A stretch of 64,000 nucleotides of DNA from Clostridium pasteurianum BC1 (GTDB lineage Bacteria > Bacillota > Clostridia > Clostridiales > Clostridiaceae). The DNA is taken from positions 3,410,001 through 3,474,000 of the forward strand of contig NC_021182.1 in NCBI RefSeq assembly GCF_000389635.1, read 5' to 3'. The position numbers were made by a program, and so were the translations under genes. Below are positions 12,637 to 22,546 of this stretch, one piece after another. The notes below the pieces were generated by a model. It was not told where the DNA came from, ran no database searches, and saw only the letters and a list, made by a program, of their open reading frames with translations. Within the stretch, counting starts at the first letter, position 1. Every line of letters begins with the position of its first letter.

Positions 12637-13614
12637 TTACATTTCTACCACACCAATTATTTCCTGTTCAACTTTCTTTACATCTGGAACATAAGATTTT
12701 AAAACCTTTAGCTTTCCTCTAATTTCATATTTCCCTAAATATGCAGGAATCAATATACTATCCCCATATTTTATTTTTTCTTCTCCACCATTAAAAAATA
12801 TAACACCTTCGCCTTCAACACAAGTGAATATATAAAATCTTTCTCTATCACTTTCTTCTTGAAGTCCACTTTTTATTTCATAAAGTTCTAAAGAAAATTT
12901 ATCACAAAGTGAATAAAAAGTCTTATTATAATCTTCATTTTCCACCTTTAGGCCTCTGCTTTGTTCACCCTTAAGACTAAAATCAATTACATCTAATGCC
13001 TTATCAATATGTAATTCCCTTCCCCTGTTGTAATCATATACCCTATAGGTAGTATCACTATTCTGCTGAATTTCAGCTATTATTATACCCTGTCCTATAG
13101 CATGGACTAATCCACTTTTTACAAAATAAACTTCACCTTTTTTAACAGATATTTTATTTAGATATTCATCAAAATTTCCAGTGTCTATGGCTTTCTGAAA
13201 CTGTTTCTTTGTACACTCTTTAGTTCCAACTACTAAATTAGCACCTTCAAAAGCTTCAATAACATACCAAATTTCTGTTTTTCCAAGCTCACCCTCAACT
13301 CTTTTCCCATATTCATCATTAGGATGAACTTGTACAGATAATTTATCTTTGGCATTAATCAATTTAATTAAAAGTGGAAACTTTTCTTGATTTATTTTAT
13401 CTCCTAATATATTTTTTCCTTCTAATTTAATTAGTTTATCTAGGCTTAAATTTTTATACTTTCCATTAGCTACTATACTCATTCCATGTTCATGGCAAGC
13501 TACATCCCAGCTTTCACCAATTTTCCCATCCGACAAATTATCTCTTAGTCTTTCTAAATCTCTCCCACCCCAAATCTTTTCGTAATATAAATTTTCAAAT
13601 TTTAAAGGATACAT
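12637..13614 (-). CDS. manA: Mannose-6-phosphate isomerase, class I
   Basis: About 325 residues. It interconverts mannose-6-phosphate and fructose-6-phosphate with a zinc ion. The cupin zinc motif is seen in LSVQVHPNDEY, followed by GELGKTEIWYV. The N-terminus (MYPLKFENLYYEKIWGG) is typical. An in-frame ATG at 13656 would add 14 residues, but AGGAGG lies 7 bases before the ATG at 13614, which is preferred. This short form is the Firmicutes type, and could also serve in exopolysaccharide sugar supply. Confidence 0.93.
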   Translation of the reverse strand: MYPLKFENLYYEKIWGGRDLERLRDNLSDGKIGESWDVACHEHGMSIVANGKYKNLSLDKLIKLEGKNILGDKINQEKFPLLIKLINAKDKLSVQVHPNDEYGKRVEGELGKTEIWYVIEAFEGANLVVGTKECTKKQFQKAIDTGNFDEYLNKISVKKGEVYFVKSGLVHAIGQGIIIAEIQQNSDTTYRVYDYNRGRELHIDKALDVIDFSLKGEQSRGLKVENEDYNKTFYSLCDKFSLELYEIKSGLQEESDRERFYIFTCVEGEGVIFFNGGEEKIKYGDSILIPAYLGKYEIRGKLKVLKSYVPDVKKVEQEIIGVVEM

Positions 13615-13656
13615 GTAAAACCTCCTCTTAGTCCATATTTTTCTATTTAAAACCAT

Positions 13657-13930
13657 ATGTACAACTTATATATTAACTCCAACCACTTAATTTTTCAATC
13701 TATAAAAAATAGAATCACTTTTCTTTACAAAAATTTCATATGTCCTAGTAAATAACTAATAAATTAATACTTATTATTAAACTACAAAAGCTGTAAATTA
13801 ATTTCCATTATACCATTTATAGTGGTTTCAATGTGAAATCTTTAGTATATATATTTTATTAAATATACTTTTTGTGAGATAATTACACTTAAAATATTAA
13901 TGGTACATTTATATATGCTGTTTATACTAT
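13657..13930. other. AT-rich intergenic region between divergent manA and murT
   Basis: About 270 bp with very high A+T and no reading frame, strong hairpin or repeat that I can support. It should hold the manA promoter on the minus strand, but no convincing -35/-10 pair was found. Confidence 0.5.
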
Positions 13931-13959
13931 TTGTAAACATAAATTAATTGTGATACTAT
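13931..13959 (+). promoter_or_regulatory. Candidate promoter of murT-gatD
   Basis: TTGTAA (13931-13936), a 17-base spacer and TACTAT (13954-13959), about 100 bases before murT. The match to consensus is moderate. Confidence 0.45.
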
Positions 13960-14065
13960 AAGCAATGGAATTTAATCATTAAAAATATATTAAAAACTAC
14001 TTTATGTACTGTTTATTAATTAAAATTTCTGCAATAATTATAGCTATACTCTGTGTTTTTATTTT

Positions 14066-15430
14066 ATGGGGGTGTTTAAAATTAAAATCAATTCATTTTT
14101 TAGTATTTTAATTTCAAAAGTAATTATTATATTGTCTAAAAAATTATTCAAGGGTGGTACAAATTTTCCTGGAAGAGTAGCCTTGAAACTGGACAGAAAT
14201 ATTCTGAATGTAGTAACAAAAAATTATAAAGTTGTACTTGTAACTGGAACAAATGGTAAAACAACCACCACCAATATGATTTATAATATGCTCAAGGAAA
14301 GCGGTAAAAAAGTAATTACTAATAACACAGGAGCTAATTTAAAATCAGGCATAACCTCCTGCTTTATAGATCATTTTCGTTTTACTAAAGCTAAGGGTAA
14401 TTGTTATGCTGTTATAGAAGTGGATGAAGCAAACGTTAAACTTATAACTGAATATTTGATTCCCGAAATTATTATAATAACAAATTTATTTAGAGATCAG
14501 CTTGATAGATATGGCGAAGTTTACACAACCTTGAACAAGATAATGGATGGTGTGATAAAAGTGCCTGAAGCTACTTTAGTGCTTAATGGTGACGAGTCCT
14601 TACTTGGTGATTTGGATGTTCCAAATAAAACATTCTATTATGGATTTAACTGTTCTACAAACGAAAATAAGAATGTGGATATAAATGCAGATGCTAAGTT
14701 CTGTAAAAAGTGCAAAAATGCCTATTCTTATGATTTTATTACCTATAATCATTTAGGAAAATTTTATTGCAGCAAGTGCGGCTACAAAAGACCAGAACTT
14801 ACTTACCATGTTGATGAGATAAAAGAGCTCTCAACCTCAGGCTCTCTTGTGTGTATAAATAACTCAGAATACTACATAAATCAACCTGGTGTTTATAATA
14901 TTTATAATGGACTATGTGCACTTTCTACTGCAAAACTCCTAGGCATTGAAAACTCTGTTATAGCTAATTCTCTTAAGAATATTAAAAGCAGCTTTGGCAG
15001 ACAGGAAGCCATTAATATTAATGGCAAGGAATTAAAAATAATACTAGTTAAAAATCCAGCTGGATATGATCAGGCATTAAATACTGTTTCTTTGGACAAC
15101 AGAGATATAAATATTTGTATTCTTTTAAATGACAATTACGCAGATGGCCGAGATGTTTCCTGGATTTGGGATGTAAACTTTGAAATTCTAAGTAAACTAA
15201 ATATTAAAAAAACCATAGTTGGCGGAATAAGATTGTATGATATAGCAGTACGTTTAAAAATTGCAGGCATTGATCATAACAAATTTGTAATCGGAGAAAA
15301 TTACGAAGAAATATTAAAAAACATAGAACATTGTGATGGTAATATTGTATATGTACTGGCTACTTATACTGCTATGATTGATTTTAGAAAATTTCTTCAT
15401 ACTAAAGGTGTAATTAAAAAACTATGGTAG
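14066..15430 (+). CDS. murT: Lipid II isoglutaminyl synthase, MurT subunit
   Basis: 454 residues. Together with GatD it amidates the D-glutamate of lipid II to D-isoglutamine. A Mur-ligase ATP-binding motif, TGTNGKTTTTNM, lies near residue 60. A Cys4 zinc ribbon (CKKCKNAY...CSKCGYKRPE, about 213-245) is characteristic of MurT. The C-terminal DUF1727 domain is present. gatD follows 58 bases downstream. The exact start is uncertain, since the ribosome site is weak (GGGGG overlaps the start region). Confidence 0.93.
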   Translation: MGVFKIKINSFFSILISKVIIILSKKLFKGGTNFPGRVALKLDRNILNVVTKNYKVVLVTGTNGKTTTTNMIYNMLKESGKKVITNNTGANLKSGITSCFIDHFRFTKAKGNCYAVIEVDEANVKLITEYLIPEIIIITNLFRDQLDRYGEVYTTLNKIMDGVIKVPEATLVLNGDESLLGDLDVPNKTFYYGFNCSTNENKNVDINADAKFCKKCKNAYSYDFITYNHLGKFYCSKCGYKRPELTYHVDEIKELSTSGSLVCINNSEYYINQPGVYNIYNGLCALSTAKLLGIENSVIANSLKNIKSSFGRQEAININGKELKIILVKNPAGYDQALNTVSLDNRDINICILLNDNYADGRDVSWIWDVNFEILSKLNIKKTIVGGIRLYDIAVRLKIAGIDHNKFVIGENYEEILKNIEHCDGNIVYVLATYTAMIDFRKFLHTKGVIKKLW

Positions 15431-15488
15431 TAAAAATCTTATAACAGCTAATAATCAATAAAATAAATATTAATTGGTGGTGAATTCT

Positions 15489-16226
15489 ATGGAATTGAAT
15501 ATATGTCATTTATATCCTGATTTATTAAATGTTTATGGTGATATTGGAAATATACTAATTTTAAAATATAGAGCTGAACAGAGAGATATAAAAATAAATA
15601 TATTTAATGTATCCCTAAATGATAATTTTGATCCTGATGAGTACGATATAGTCTTTTTTGGAGGCGGCCAGGATTATGAACAGTCTATAGTATCTAATGA
15701 CTTAATTAAAACTAAAAAAGAAGGAATTTCTCAGTACATAAACAGCGGCAAAGTGTTTCTATCTATCTGTGGAGGCTATCAGCTTCTAGGAAAATATTAT
15801 ACTACGCCAGATGGTGAAAAATTAGAAGGCCTTGGCATATTAGATATATACACAGATGGAGGAGATACTAGATTCATAGGCAATACAGTAATAAAAAATG
15901 AGGAAACCAATGAAATATATGTAGGCTTTGAAAATCATTCTGGTAGAACTTATATAAATAACTTAAAACCTTTAGGAAAAGTTATTAAGGGCTATGGCAA
16001 CAATGGTTCCGATGGATTTGAAGGCTGTATATATAAAAATACCTATGGTACTTATTTTCATGGTTCACTTTTATCCAAGAATCCCGAACTTGCAGATAGA
16101 TTAATAAAAACCGCTTTAGAACTAAAATACGGTGAAATAAATCTAGAACCTATTGACAATGATTTAGAGTTAAAGGCAAAGGAATTTATCATAGGAAGAG
16201 AAACAGGTAATGTAAAAAATTCTTAG
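15489..16226 (+). CDS. gatD: Lipid II isoglutaminyl synthase, glutaminase subunit GatD
   Basis: About 245 residues. This CobB/CobQ-type class I glutamine amidotransferase supplies ammonia to MurT. The nucleophile motif is ICGGYQLLGKYY, and the catalytic His lies in YGTYFHGSLL. A TTG 15 bases upstream is in frame, but the GGTGGTG box fits the ATG at 15489 (MELNICHLYPDLLN). It is in an operon with murT and ends just before a strong palindrome shared by the convergent clpB gene. Confidence 0.93.
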   Translation: MELNICHLYPDLLNVYGDIGNILILKYRAEQRDIKINIFNVSLNDNFDPDEYDIVFFGGGQDYEQSIVSNDLIKTKKEGISQYINSGKVFLSICGGYQLLGKYYTTPDGEKLEGLGILDIYTDGGDTRFIGNTVIKNEETNEIYVGFENHSGRTYINNLKPLGKVIKGYGNNGSDGFEGCIYKNTYGTYFHGSLLSKNPELADRLIKTALELKYGEINLEPIDNDLELKAKEFIIGRETGNVKNS

Positions 16227-16252
16227 TAAGTATACTTCTATGAAAATGACAA

Positions 16253-16315
16253 ACTAAAATTGGAAAAAATTACACCCCAGGGGTAAATTGCAAACTGCAT
16301 ACACCCCTGGGGTAA
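16253..16315. terminator. Palindromic element between convergent gatD and clpB
   Basis: CACCCCAGGGGT (about 16273-16284) and ACCCCTGGGGTAA (16303-16315) are inverted, and TAAATTGCA follows each. It probably terminates both converging transcripts. The segment 16253-16274 recurs inverted at 2693-2714, so this belongs to a small dispersed repeat family. Confidence 0.6.
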
Positions 16316-16366
16316 ATTGCATAATTCGTCTTTTCTCACAATTCCAAATTGAACGAATCAACTAAA

Positions 16367-18970
16367 TCAATTCATTTTTTCAATAACTATATTATCGTCT
16401 TTCCCATCTACCTTTACTGCTGTACCTTCATATATTTCTCCACCAATAATTTTTCTTGCTATTTCTGTTTCTAAAGTGTTTTCAATGTATCTCTTTAACG
16501 GTCTAGCTCCATAAATTGGGTCATAACCTTCTCTTGCCATAAGCTTTTCAGCTTCTTCTGTAATAACAAGCTTAATATTCTTCTCATTAAGTCTTTTTCT
16601 TATATCTTCAATGAATATATCTATAATCTTAGTTATCTCATTAGTTGACAGAGGTTTAAACATTATTATATCATCCAGCCTGTTAAGAAATTCCGGTTTA
16701 AATCTGGCCTTCATTTCATCCATTACATATTTTTTTATATTTTCATCAATACCAATTTCTCCTTTATTGTCCAGAAGATAGTTACTACCTATATTGGATG
16801 TCATAATTATAATACAATTTTTAAAATCTACCGTTTTGCCTTTATTATCTGTAAGCCTACCATCGTCTAAAATTTGAAGAAATATATTGAATACATCATC
16901 GTGGGCCTTTTCTATTTCATCAAATAAAATTACGCTATAAGGTTTTCTTCTTACTGCTTCTGTAAGTTGGCCACCCTCTTCGTATCCTACATATCCTGGA
17001 GGTGCTCCAATAAGTCTTGATACAGAATATTTTTCCATATACTCTGACATATCTATTCTTATAATATTTTCCTCTGTATCAAACAAAGTTCTTGCAAGGG
17101 TTTTAGCAAGTTCAGTTTTACCTACTCCTGTTGGTCCAAGGAATATGAAAGAACCAATAGGTCTCTTTATATCCTTAAGTCCAGCTCTCGCTCTTATTAC
17201 TGCATTAGATACAGCTTTTATTGCTTCATCCTGACCTATTACTCTCATTCTCAATTCATCTTCAAGTCTAAGAAGTTTTTTTCTTTCCCCTTCTACAAGT
17301 CTTGATACAGGTATTCCAGTCCATTTAGATACAATTTGTGATATTTCCTCTTCTGTAACCTCTTCCTTCAAAAGTGCATTTTCAGTTTTCCCTTTGATTA
17401 ATTTCTCTTTTTCATCTATTTCTTTTTCAAGATTAGGTACTGTTCCATATTTTAATTCAGCGGCCTTATTCAAATCGTATTCTCGTTCTGCTTTTTCTAT
17501 CTGACCCCTCACTTCATCAAGTTTAGTTTTTAGTTCTTTAACTTCTATTATCTGTGATTTTTCATTTTCATATTTTGAAGTCATCTCTTTATCTTTTTCT
17601 TTAAGATTACTTAGTTCTTCCTCTAATGTTTTAAGTCTTTCTCTAGTTGCCTCATCTTTTTCCTTGGACAATGCTTCTTTTTCAATTTCCATTTGAAATA
17701 TTTTCCTCTTGAGCATATCCATTTCTGTAGGCATACTATCAATTTCAGTTCTTATCATAGCACCAGCTTCATCTACAAGATCAATTGCCTTATCTGGTAA
17801 AAATCTATCTGTGATATACCTATCTGAGAGCTTTGCGGCTGCTATAATAGCGGAATCATGTATTCTAACACCATGATGTATTTCAAATCTTTCCTTTAAA
17901 CCTCTAAGAATAGAAATGGAATCTTCAACAGTAGGTTCTGATACAATGACAGGCTGAAATCTCCTCTCCAGAGCTTTGTCCTTTTCTATATATTTTCTAT
18001 ACTCATCAAAGGTAGTTGCACCAATACAATGAAGCTCTCCCCTTGCAAGAAGCGGCTTTATTAAATTTCCTGCATCCATTGCTCCTTCTGTTTTCCCTGC
18101 TCCTACTATAGTGTGTATTTCATCTATGAATAGTATTATTTTCCCTTCACTATTTTGAACTTCCTTTAAAACAGCTTTAAGTCTTTCTTCAAATTCACCT
18201 CTATATTTTGCACCTGCAATAAGAGATCCCATATCTAAAGAAAAAATAATTTTATTTTTTAATCCCTCTGGAATATCTCCTCTTATAATTCTTTCTGCTA
18301 ACCCTTCAACTATAGCTGTTTTTCCAACGCCAGGTTCTCCAATTAAAACCGGATTATTTTTTGTTCTCCTGGAAAGTATTCTTACAACCCTTCTTATTTC
18401 CTCATCTCTACCTATAACAGGGTCCAATTTATGCTTTTTAGCTTCTTCCACTAAATTTCTTCCATATTTAGAAAGGGCGTCATAGGTACCTTCTGGGTCT
18501 TCAGTTTCTACTCTCTGATTTCCCCTAATTTCAGCTAAAGTTTTTAGAAATTCTTTTTTGACTATATTATGCCTATTGAGTATAGCCACCACAGTATCAT
18601 TTTTATCTGATTCCATTAAGGCAATCATAACATGCTCTGAGCTTACATATGAATCCTTAAAATCCTTAGATATTTTTTCAGCCTTTATAAATATTTCTTC
18701 AAATCTTCTGGTTGCATAAACGGAAGAGCTTTGGGCTCCCTCGCCTAATACCTTAGGCATTTTATCTAACTCACCTTCAATATCCCTTATAAGGCTCTGA
18801 ATATCCACTCCCATTTTACTAAAAATATTTGGAATAAGGCCATCTTCTTGAGAAACTAAAGCCATAAAAAGGTGAATAGAATCTATAGTTTGATGATTAA
18901 ATCTTACAGCTACAAGTTGAGAATCATTTATGGCTTGCTTAACTTTTGTGGTTAACCTTTCTACATTCAT
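16367..18970 (-). CDS. clpB: ClpB disaggregase (Hsp100 AAA+ ATPase)
   Basis: About 867 residues: an N-terminal Clp_N repeat domain (1-145), AAA+ domain 1 with Walker A GEPGVGKT and Walker [10 protein letters not shown], a coiled-coil middle domain (about 410-530, rich in Lys/Glu) and AAA+ domain 2 with GPTGVGKT. It rescues aggregated proteins together with DnaK. An ATG at 18979 is in frame, but AGGAG is correctly spaced only for the ATG at 18970 (MNVERLTTK). No CIRCE element is seen in the 220 bases upstream. It is transcribed alone. Confidence 0.97.
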   Translation of the reverse strand: MNVERLTTKVKQAINDSQLVAVRFNHQTIDSIHLFMALVSQEDGLIPNIFSKMGVDIQSLIRDIEGELDKMPKVLGEGAQSSSVYATRRFEEIFIKAEKISKDFKDSYVSSEHVMIALMESDKNDTVVAILNRHNIVKKEFLKTLAEIRGNQRVETEDPEGTYDALSKYGRNLVEEAKKHKLDPVIGRDEEIRRVVRILSRRTKNNPVLIGEPGVGKTAIVEGLAERIIRGDIPEGLKNKIIFSLDMGSLIAGAKYRGEFEERLKAVLKEVQNSEGKIILFIDEIHTIVGAGKTEGAMDAGNLIKPLLARGELHCIGATTFDEYRKYIEKDKALERRFQPVIVSEPTVEDSISILRGLKERFEIHHGVRIHDSAIIAAAKLSDRYITDRFLPDKAIDLVDEAGAMIRTEIDSMPTEMDMLKRKIFQMEIEKEALSKEKDEATRERLKTLEEELSNLKEKDKEMTSKYENEKSQIIEVKELKTKLDEVRGQIEKAEREYDLNKAAELKYGTVPNLEKEIDEKEKLIKGKTENALLKEEVTEEEISQIVSKWTGIPVSRLVEGERKKLLRLEDELRMRVIGQDEAIKAVSNAVIRARAGLKDIKRPIGSFIFLGPTGVGKTELAKTLARTLFDTEENIIRIDMSEYMEKYSVSRLIGAPPGYVGYEEGGQLTEAVRRKPYSVILFDEIEKAHDDVFNIFLQILDDGRLTDNKGKTVDFKNCIIIMTSNIGSNYLLDNKGEIGIDENIKKYVMDEMKARFKPEFLNRLDDIIMFKPLSTNEITKIIDIFIEDIRKRLNEKNIKLVITEEAEKLMAREGYDPIYGARPLKRYIENTLETEIARKIIGGEIYEGTAVKVDGKDDNIVIEKMN

Positions 18971-19078
18971 AGTTTTCATCTCCTTAGTAAAAATTTAAAA
19001 TGAATAGTACATCTAAAGATGCATAATTTTATTACTCTTTATATAATATATTATACTACTTTTCATAGGAATTAAGCA

Positions 19079-19139
19079 TACATATAACAATAAAAGGCTA
19101 TCTTTTTTTAATCAAGATAACCTTTTATTGTTATATGTA
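19079..19139 (-). terminator. Strong terminator after the HTH-TPR gene
   Basis: A 19-bp inverted repeat (TACATATAACAATAAAAGG with CCTTTTATTGTTATATGTA) has an inner extension CTATCTT/AAGATAA. It separates the regulator genes from clpB and could act in both directions. Confidence 0.75.
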
Positions 19140-19193
19140 AATAATCGAATTATATATTAAAATGTATAAATATTTTTAAGCTTAAAATAAAAT

Positions 19194-20453
19194 TTAAACT
19201 CTTTTATTTGAGTTTAAAGCAAGACTAAAATATTTTATTGATTCAGAAGTATTATTCATTTCAAAATATAAAATACCCATCTCCATATATCTATTCTTGA
19301 TTTGATTTTTATTACCTATTCTCATGAGAATATCTAAAGACAAATTCATATACATCTCGCTCATTTCAATATTTTTTTCCTTATACATTATCAATGCTTT
19401 AAAATAGTAAGACTTTTCAATAAACATATCTTCATGCAAATCTATCGAATAATTCAATACTTTATCACATATGTCCTGTGCCTGTGAAATTTTATCTATT
19501 TCAATTAAAGTTTCAATTACATTAATCATAAAATGAACAAAATTTTTCTTATTATCTGTAGGATATAAGGCTATAGACTCATTTACATATTTATAAGCCT
19601 TATCACTAATATCTGTTTCTAACATTGCACATCCATAGCTATAAATAAATTCTGCTTTAAGAGATTTATGATTTTTACATAATTCATAGGATTTTTTTTC
19701 AAAATCTTCAAATTTTCCATTATTCATTTTAATAGAAAGTATACCCAATAAATTAAAAATTTTAGCCTTGTGTTCACCATCATGAATAAAATCTATTATA
19801 TCAACAAGCCTTGTGAGAATTTCATAAGCTTTTTCACAATCCTTCATCATAAAATGACAATTTGCTTCTTCATAAATTACATTACTGAGAAAATCATAAT
19901 CCTTACATTCTTTTTCTGTTAAAGTTTTTCTTACGTTATTATAGTAATTTGCAGCTTGAAAATATTCATTTTCCGCATAAAAATATCTTCCAATATCCAT
20001 ATAATATAATAATTTATTTTTTTCATTGCCAGATCTTCTACATAAATTATAATGCCTGGCTGTATTAATTTGACAGGACTTGGTATCTTTTATGTCTAAA
20101 TAGTAGTTAAAAAGCATATGCATGAATTCAAAGGCTATATCATAATATTTATATTCCTCTGCATATTCTAAATTATACCTTAAAACATCTCCCTGATCAG
20201 TTTTATTATGTCCATTTTTAATTTTCTCTAAATTGAATTCTAACTGTTCTCTTACATCTTTCTTTAAATATTCAATATTAATTCCCAATTTAGAGGCTAC
20301 TAATTCCAATATCCAATTATCTGGTTTTATTTTCCCATTTTCTATACAACTCATTTTGGAAACCGATATTTTTTTCCCACATATGTCCTTTAAGGTATAT
20401 CCCTTATATATTCTAGACCTTTTAATTTTCTCTCCAATAGATAGTATCTCCAT
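19194..20453 (-). CDS. HTH (XRE) regulator with TPR-like C-terminal domain, paralogue 2
   Basis: About 419 residues: an XRE-type helix-turn-helix at 3-65 (SIGEKIKRSRIYKGYTLKDI) followed by helical tetratricopeptide-like repeats to the end. This is the layout of peptide-responsive RRNPP/Rgg-like regulators. It is a tandem paralogue of the gene upstream (same MEILS.GEKIKR start). A GTG at 20462 is in frame, but spacing favours the ATG at 20453. The HTH recognition part (KKISVSKMSCIENGK) is divergent. No adjacent signal-peptide gene is visible, so a quorum-sensing role is only a possibility. Confidence 0.8.
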   Translation of the reverse strand: MEILSIGEKIKRSRIYKGYTLKDICGKKISVSKMSCIENGKIKPDNWILELVASKLGINIEYLKKDVREQLEFNLEKIKNGHNKTDQGDVLRYNLEYAEEYKYYDIAFEFMHMLFNYYLDIKDTKSCQINTARHYNLCRRSGNEKNKLLYYMDIGRYFYAENEYFQAANYYNNVRKTLTEKECKDYDFLSNVIYEEANCHFMMKDCEKAYEILTRLVDIIDFIHDGEHKAKIFNLLGILSIKMNNGKFEDFEKKSYELCKNHKSLKAEFIYSYGCAMLETDISDKAYKYVNESIALYPTDNKKNFVHFMINVIETLIEIDKISQAQDICDKVLNYSIDLHEDMFIEKSYYFKALIMYKEKNIEMSEMYMNLSLDILMRIGNKNQIKNRYMEMGILYFEMNNTSESIKYFSLALNSNKRV

Positions 20454-20476
20454 GTTATACACGCACCTATCTCTGA

Positions 20477-21778
20477 TTATAAGTATTTTATTATTCCAAG
20501 TTCCTTAAATGTTTCCACTCCATGATTCAAATATTGGGCAGCCTTTTTATCATCACCATTGTCTATGTAAAATTTTCCTGTAATAATAGAAATCTCTCCT
20601 ATTTGTTCTGTTAAGGACATATTTTCTGCATACTGCAAAGCCATTAATAAAGTTTCTTCTGCATGTTTTATATTTTTATCTAGAATATCCACCCTATACT
20701 TTAATAAATAATACTTTATAATATTACTATCGCTTTCGTCAGAAACATTACTCAAAATTTCCTCAAGAGTTTTTCTAGAGTTTTCTACATCCTTCAATTT
20801 TATATAATTTTCGCATATATTAGATAATGTTTCAATAATAGCATTTTTGTTATCAATTCTTATTTCCTTAGCCCTATTAAGATGGGCAAAAGATTCTTCA
20901 ATGTTTTCAAACTCATAAAATAATCTTCCTAAATCATTTTCAATATCACCTATATACTCGTTTTCCGAATTTTCTCTAAATACTTCAAGAGATTTTTTAG
21001 AATATTTTATGGCATTATTTAGATCTTCCTTCTTAATGTACTCCTTTGAAAGTAACAGAAGTGTTTTTGCATATTCTTTAATATTATTAATTTCTTCAAA
21101 CTTTTCCTTGGCAAGATAACTATAATTTATAGATTTGTCTATATTATCTAATCTAAAATATATTAATGCTGTAAAATAATATATTTGGCCTAATAAAAAG
21201 TCATCTCCTATATTATTCTCCTGAAAAACCTTCTCTGCCTGTTGAAAATAACTACAGGAAGAATGATATGCATTCAAATTTAATGTTATTGTTCCTAATT
21301 TCAAATATGTTTTAACAACCTCTTCTTGATAATTAAGTTTTATAAATATTGCATTTGCAGCCAAAAAATATTGCTGTGCCAAGCCCATTTCTTTTTCCGT
21401 CATACTTATTACTGCACGAAGATATAAATTTCTTGCCTTTCTATAATCTAGCTTATATTTTTCTGCATAATACATAGCACTTTCAAGAAATTGTTCTCCT
21501 AATTTAAACTCATTATTTAAAATATGTGCTTCTGCAATATTTTCATAGTAAACACAAACCTTCTCTGCTTGAGTTTCTTCAGATTCCATTAAATATTCTA
21601 CAGATGTATTTAAAGCTAGTGCTAAATATTCCAAGAGATCCATACTGGGATTTGACTTTCCAGATTCTACAAGACTTATTTGGCCTGGAGTAATTCTATC
21701 TCTTGCTAAATCTTTTAAGGTCATATTAAGGTCTTTTCTTCTTCTTTTAATCTTCTCACCTAAAGACAGTATCTCCAT
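20477..21778 (-). CDS. HTH (XRE) regulator with TPR-like C-terminal domain, paralogue 1
   Basis: 433 residues: XRE helix-turn-helix at 5-62 (ITPGQISLVESGKSNPSMDL is the recognition region), then about eight TPR-like helical pairs. It is followed 23 bases later by its paralogue, so the two are likely co-transcribed. AGGAAG precedes the ATG. Such proteins in clostridia control sporulation, solvent production or toxin genes in response to peptides. The target here is unknown. A MITE-like repeat lies in the upstream region. Confidence 0.82.
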   Translation of the reverse strand: MEILSLGEKIKRRRKDLNMTLKDLARDRITPGQISLVESGKSNPSMDLLEYLALALNTSVEYLMESEETQAEKVCVYYENIAEAHILNNEFKLGEQFLESAMYYAEKYKLDYRKARNLYLRAVISMTEKEMGLAQQYFLAANAIFIKLNYQEEVVKTYLKLGTITLNLNAYHSSCSYFQQAEKVFQENNIGDDFLLGQIYYFTALIYFRLDNIDKSINYSYLAKEKFEEINNIKEYAKTLLLLSKEYIKKEDLNNAIKYSKKSLEVFRENSENEYIGDIENDLGRLFYEFENIEESFAHLNRAKEIRIDNKNAIIETLSNICENYIKLKDVENSRKTLEEILSNVSDESDSNIIKYYLLKYRVDILDKNIKHAEETLLMALQYAENMSLTEQIGEISIITGKFYIDNGDDKKAAQYLNHGVETFKELGIIKYL

Positions 21779-21816
21779 ATTTTATCTTCCTTTGCCTGTG
21801 CATATATTTTCAATTT

Positions 21817-21976
21817 AAGGCATATGAAAATAAATAGTAAGTCAGAGAGGCGACATATATTTTCAATCCTACAAGGAAACAGGTGACCATGATAGTGAGC
21901 TATCTGAGGGTTCTGTTGACATAGTAGGGTTCAAAATAGACTAGCAACTGACTAGTTATTTATTTGAATGTGCCTT
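21817..21976. repeat. 160-bp MITE-like repeat, copy C (inverted)
   Basis: This copy begins AAGGCATATGAAAATAAATA and ends with the inverted counterpart TATTTATTTGAATGTGCCTT. The interior contains GGAAACAGGTGACCATGATA and TTCAAAATAGACTAGCA. It lies in the upstream region of the HTH-TPR pair, in opposite orientation to the other three copies. Confidence 0.82.
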
Positions 21977-22146
21977 AATATTTATTGCATTTAAGTAGCT
22001 GCTAACTAAATGTTATTTATTAAATGAACAATTTTAATTGCAACTTATATAATAAAATTAATTATATTTTATTATATCATAATTCGTTTAATATTTACAA
22101 AATAAATCATAATAACAATTTAAATATTTTAATAGAGTTAATGATT

Positions 22147-22164
22147 TAGGCATATGAAAATAAA
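22147..22164. repeat. Isolated end of the MITE-like repeat
   Basis: TTAGGCATATGAAAATAA matches the terminal repeat of the 160-bp family (compare 21816-21833) but is followed by unrelated sequence. It is a solo end or a remnant. Confidence 0.45.
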
Positions 22165-22208
22165 AGGGCTATCCCAAATGCATATTAATACAATTTGAGA
22201 TAGTCTCT
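22165..22208 (-). terminator. Terminator after the YtxH-like gene
   Basis: AGGGCTATCCCAAAT and ATTTGAGATAGTCTCT are nearly complementary and end 5 bases beyond the YtxH-like stop. A T-rich stretch follows on the minus strand. Confidence 0.55.
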
Positions 22209-22212
22209 TTAA

Positions 22213-22389
22213 TTAATCTATCCAATGCCTTACATTGTCAAAAATATCTTCAGCAGCATTACTAATAAATCGTCTTGATGTTCTAATCTTCTTTCTAGTA
22301 TTTCTATTTAGGCCTGGCGCAATAAGCATTCCTGCTGCCGCTCCAATTAATGCTCCTGTTGTTATTCCCTTTATAAATTTTCCACGCAT
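22213..22389 (-). CDS. Small YtxH-like protein, 58 residues
   Basis: The minus strand has an ATG at 22389 preceded by AAGGGGTG, encoding MRGKFIKGITTGALIGAAAG, then MLIAPGLNRNTRKKI and a charged tail ending in RHWID. A glycine/alanine-rich hydrophobic N-terminal segment followed by a basic region is the YtxH-family (general-stress, membrane-associated) pattern. The function is not established. The gene is short, but its ribosome site, family match and following terminator support it. Confidence 0.75.
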   Translation of the reverse strand: MRGKFIKGITTGALIGAAAGMLIAPGLNRNTRKKIRTSRRFISNAAEDIFDNVRHWID

Positions 22390-22546
22390 AATATATACAC
22401 CCCTTTATGAAAGTAAGATTAATACTTTGAATTTATATTATGCAATTTTTAAAATATTACTCAAATAAAATAAAATTTTTCAATAATATTATTTTTTATA
22501 TTGTTCCACTTAATCCTATACTTATTGAATTATAATAAAACTATTT

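Noticed and set aside
22235-22468. A 77-codon plus-strand frame
   Set aside because: It is the shadow of the real minus-strand YtxH-like gene, which has a proper ribosome site and family pattern.
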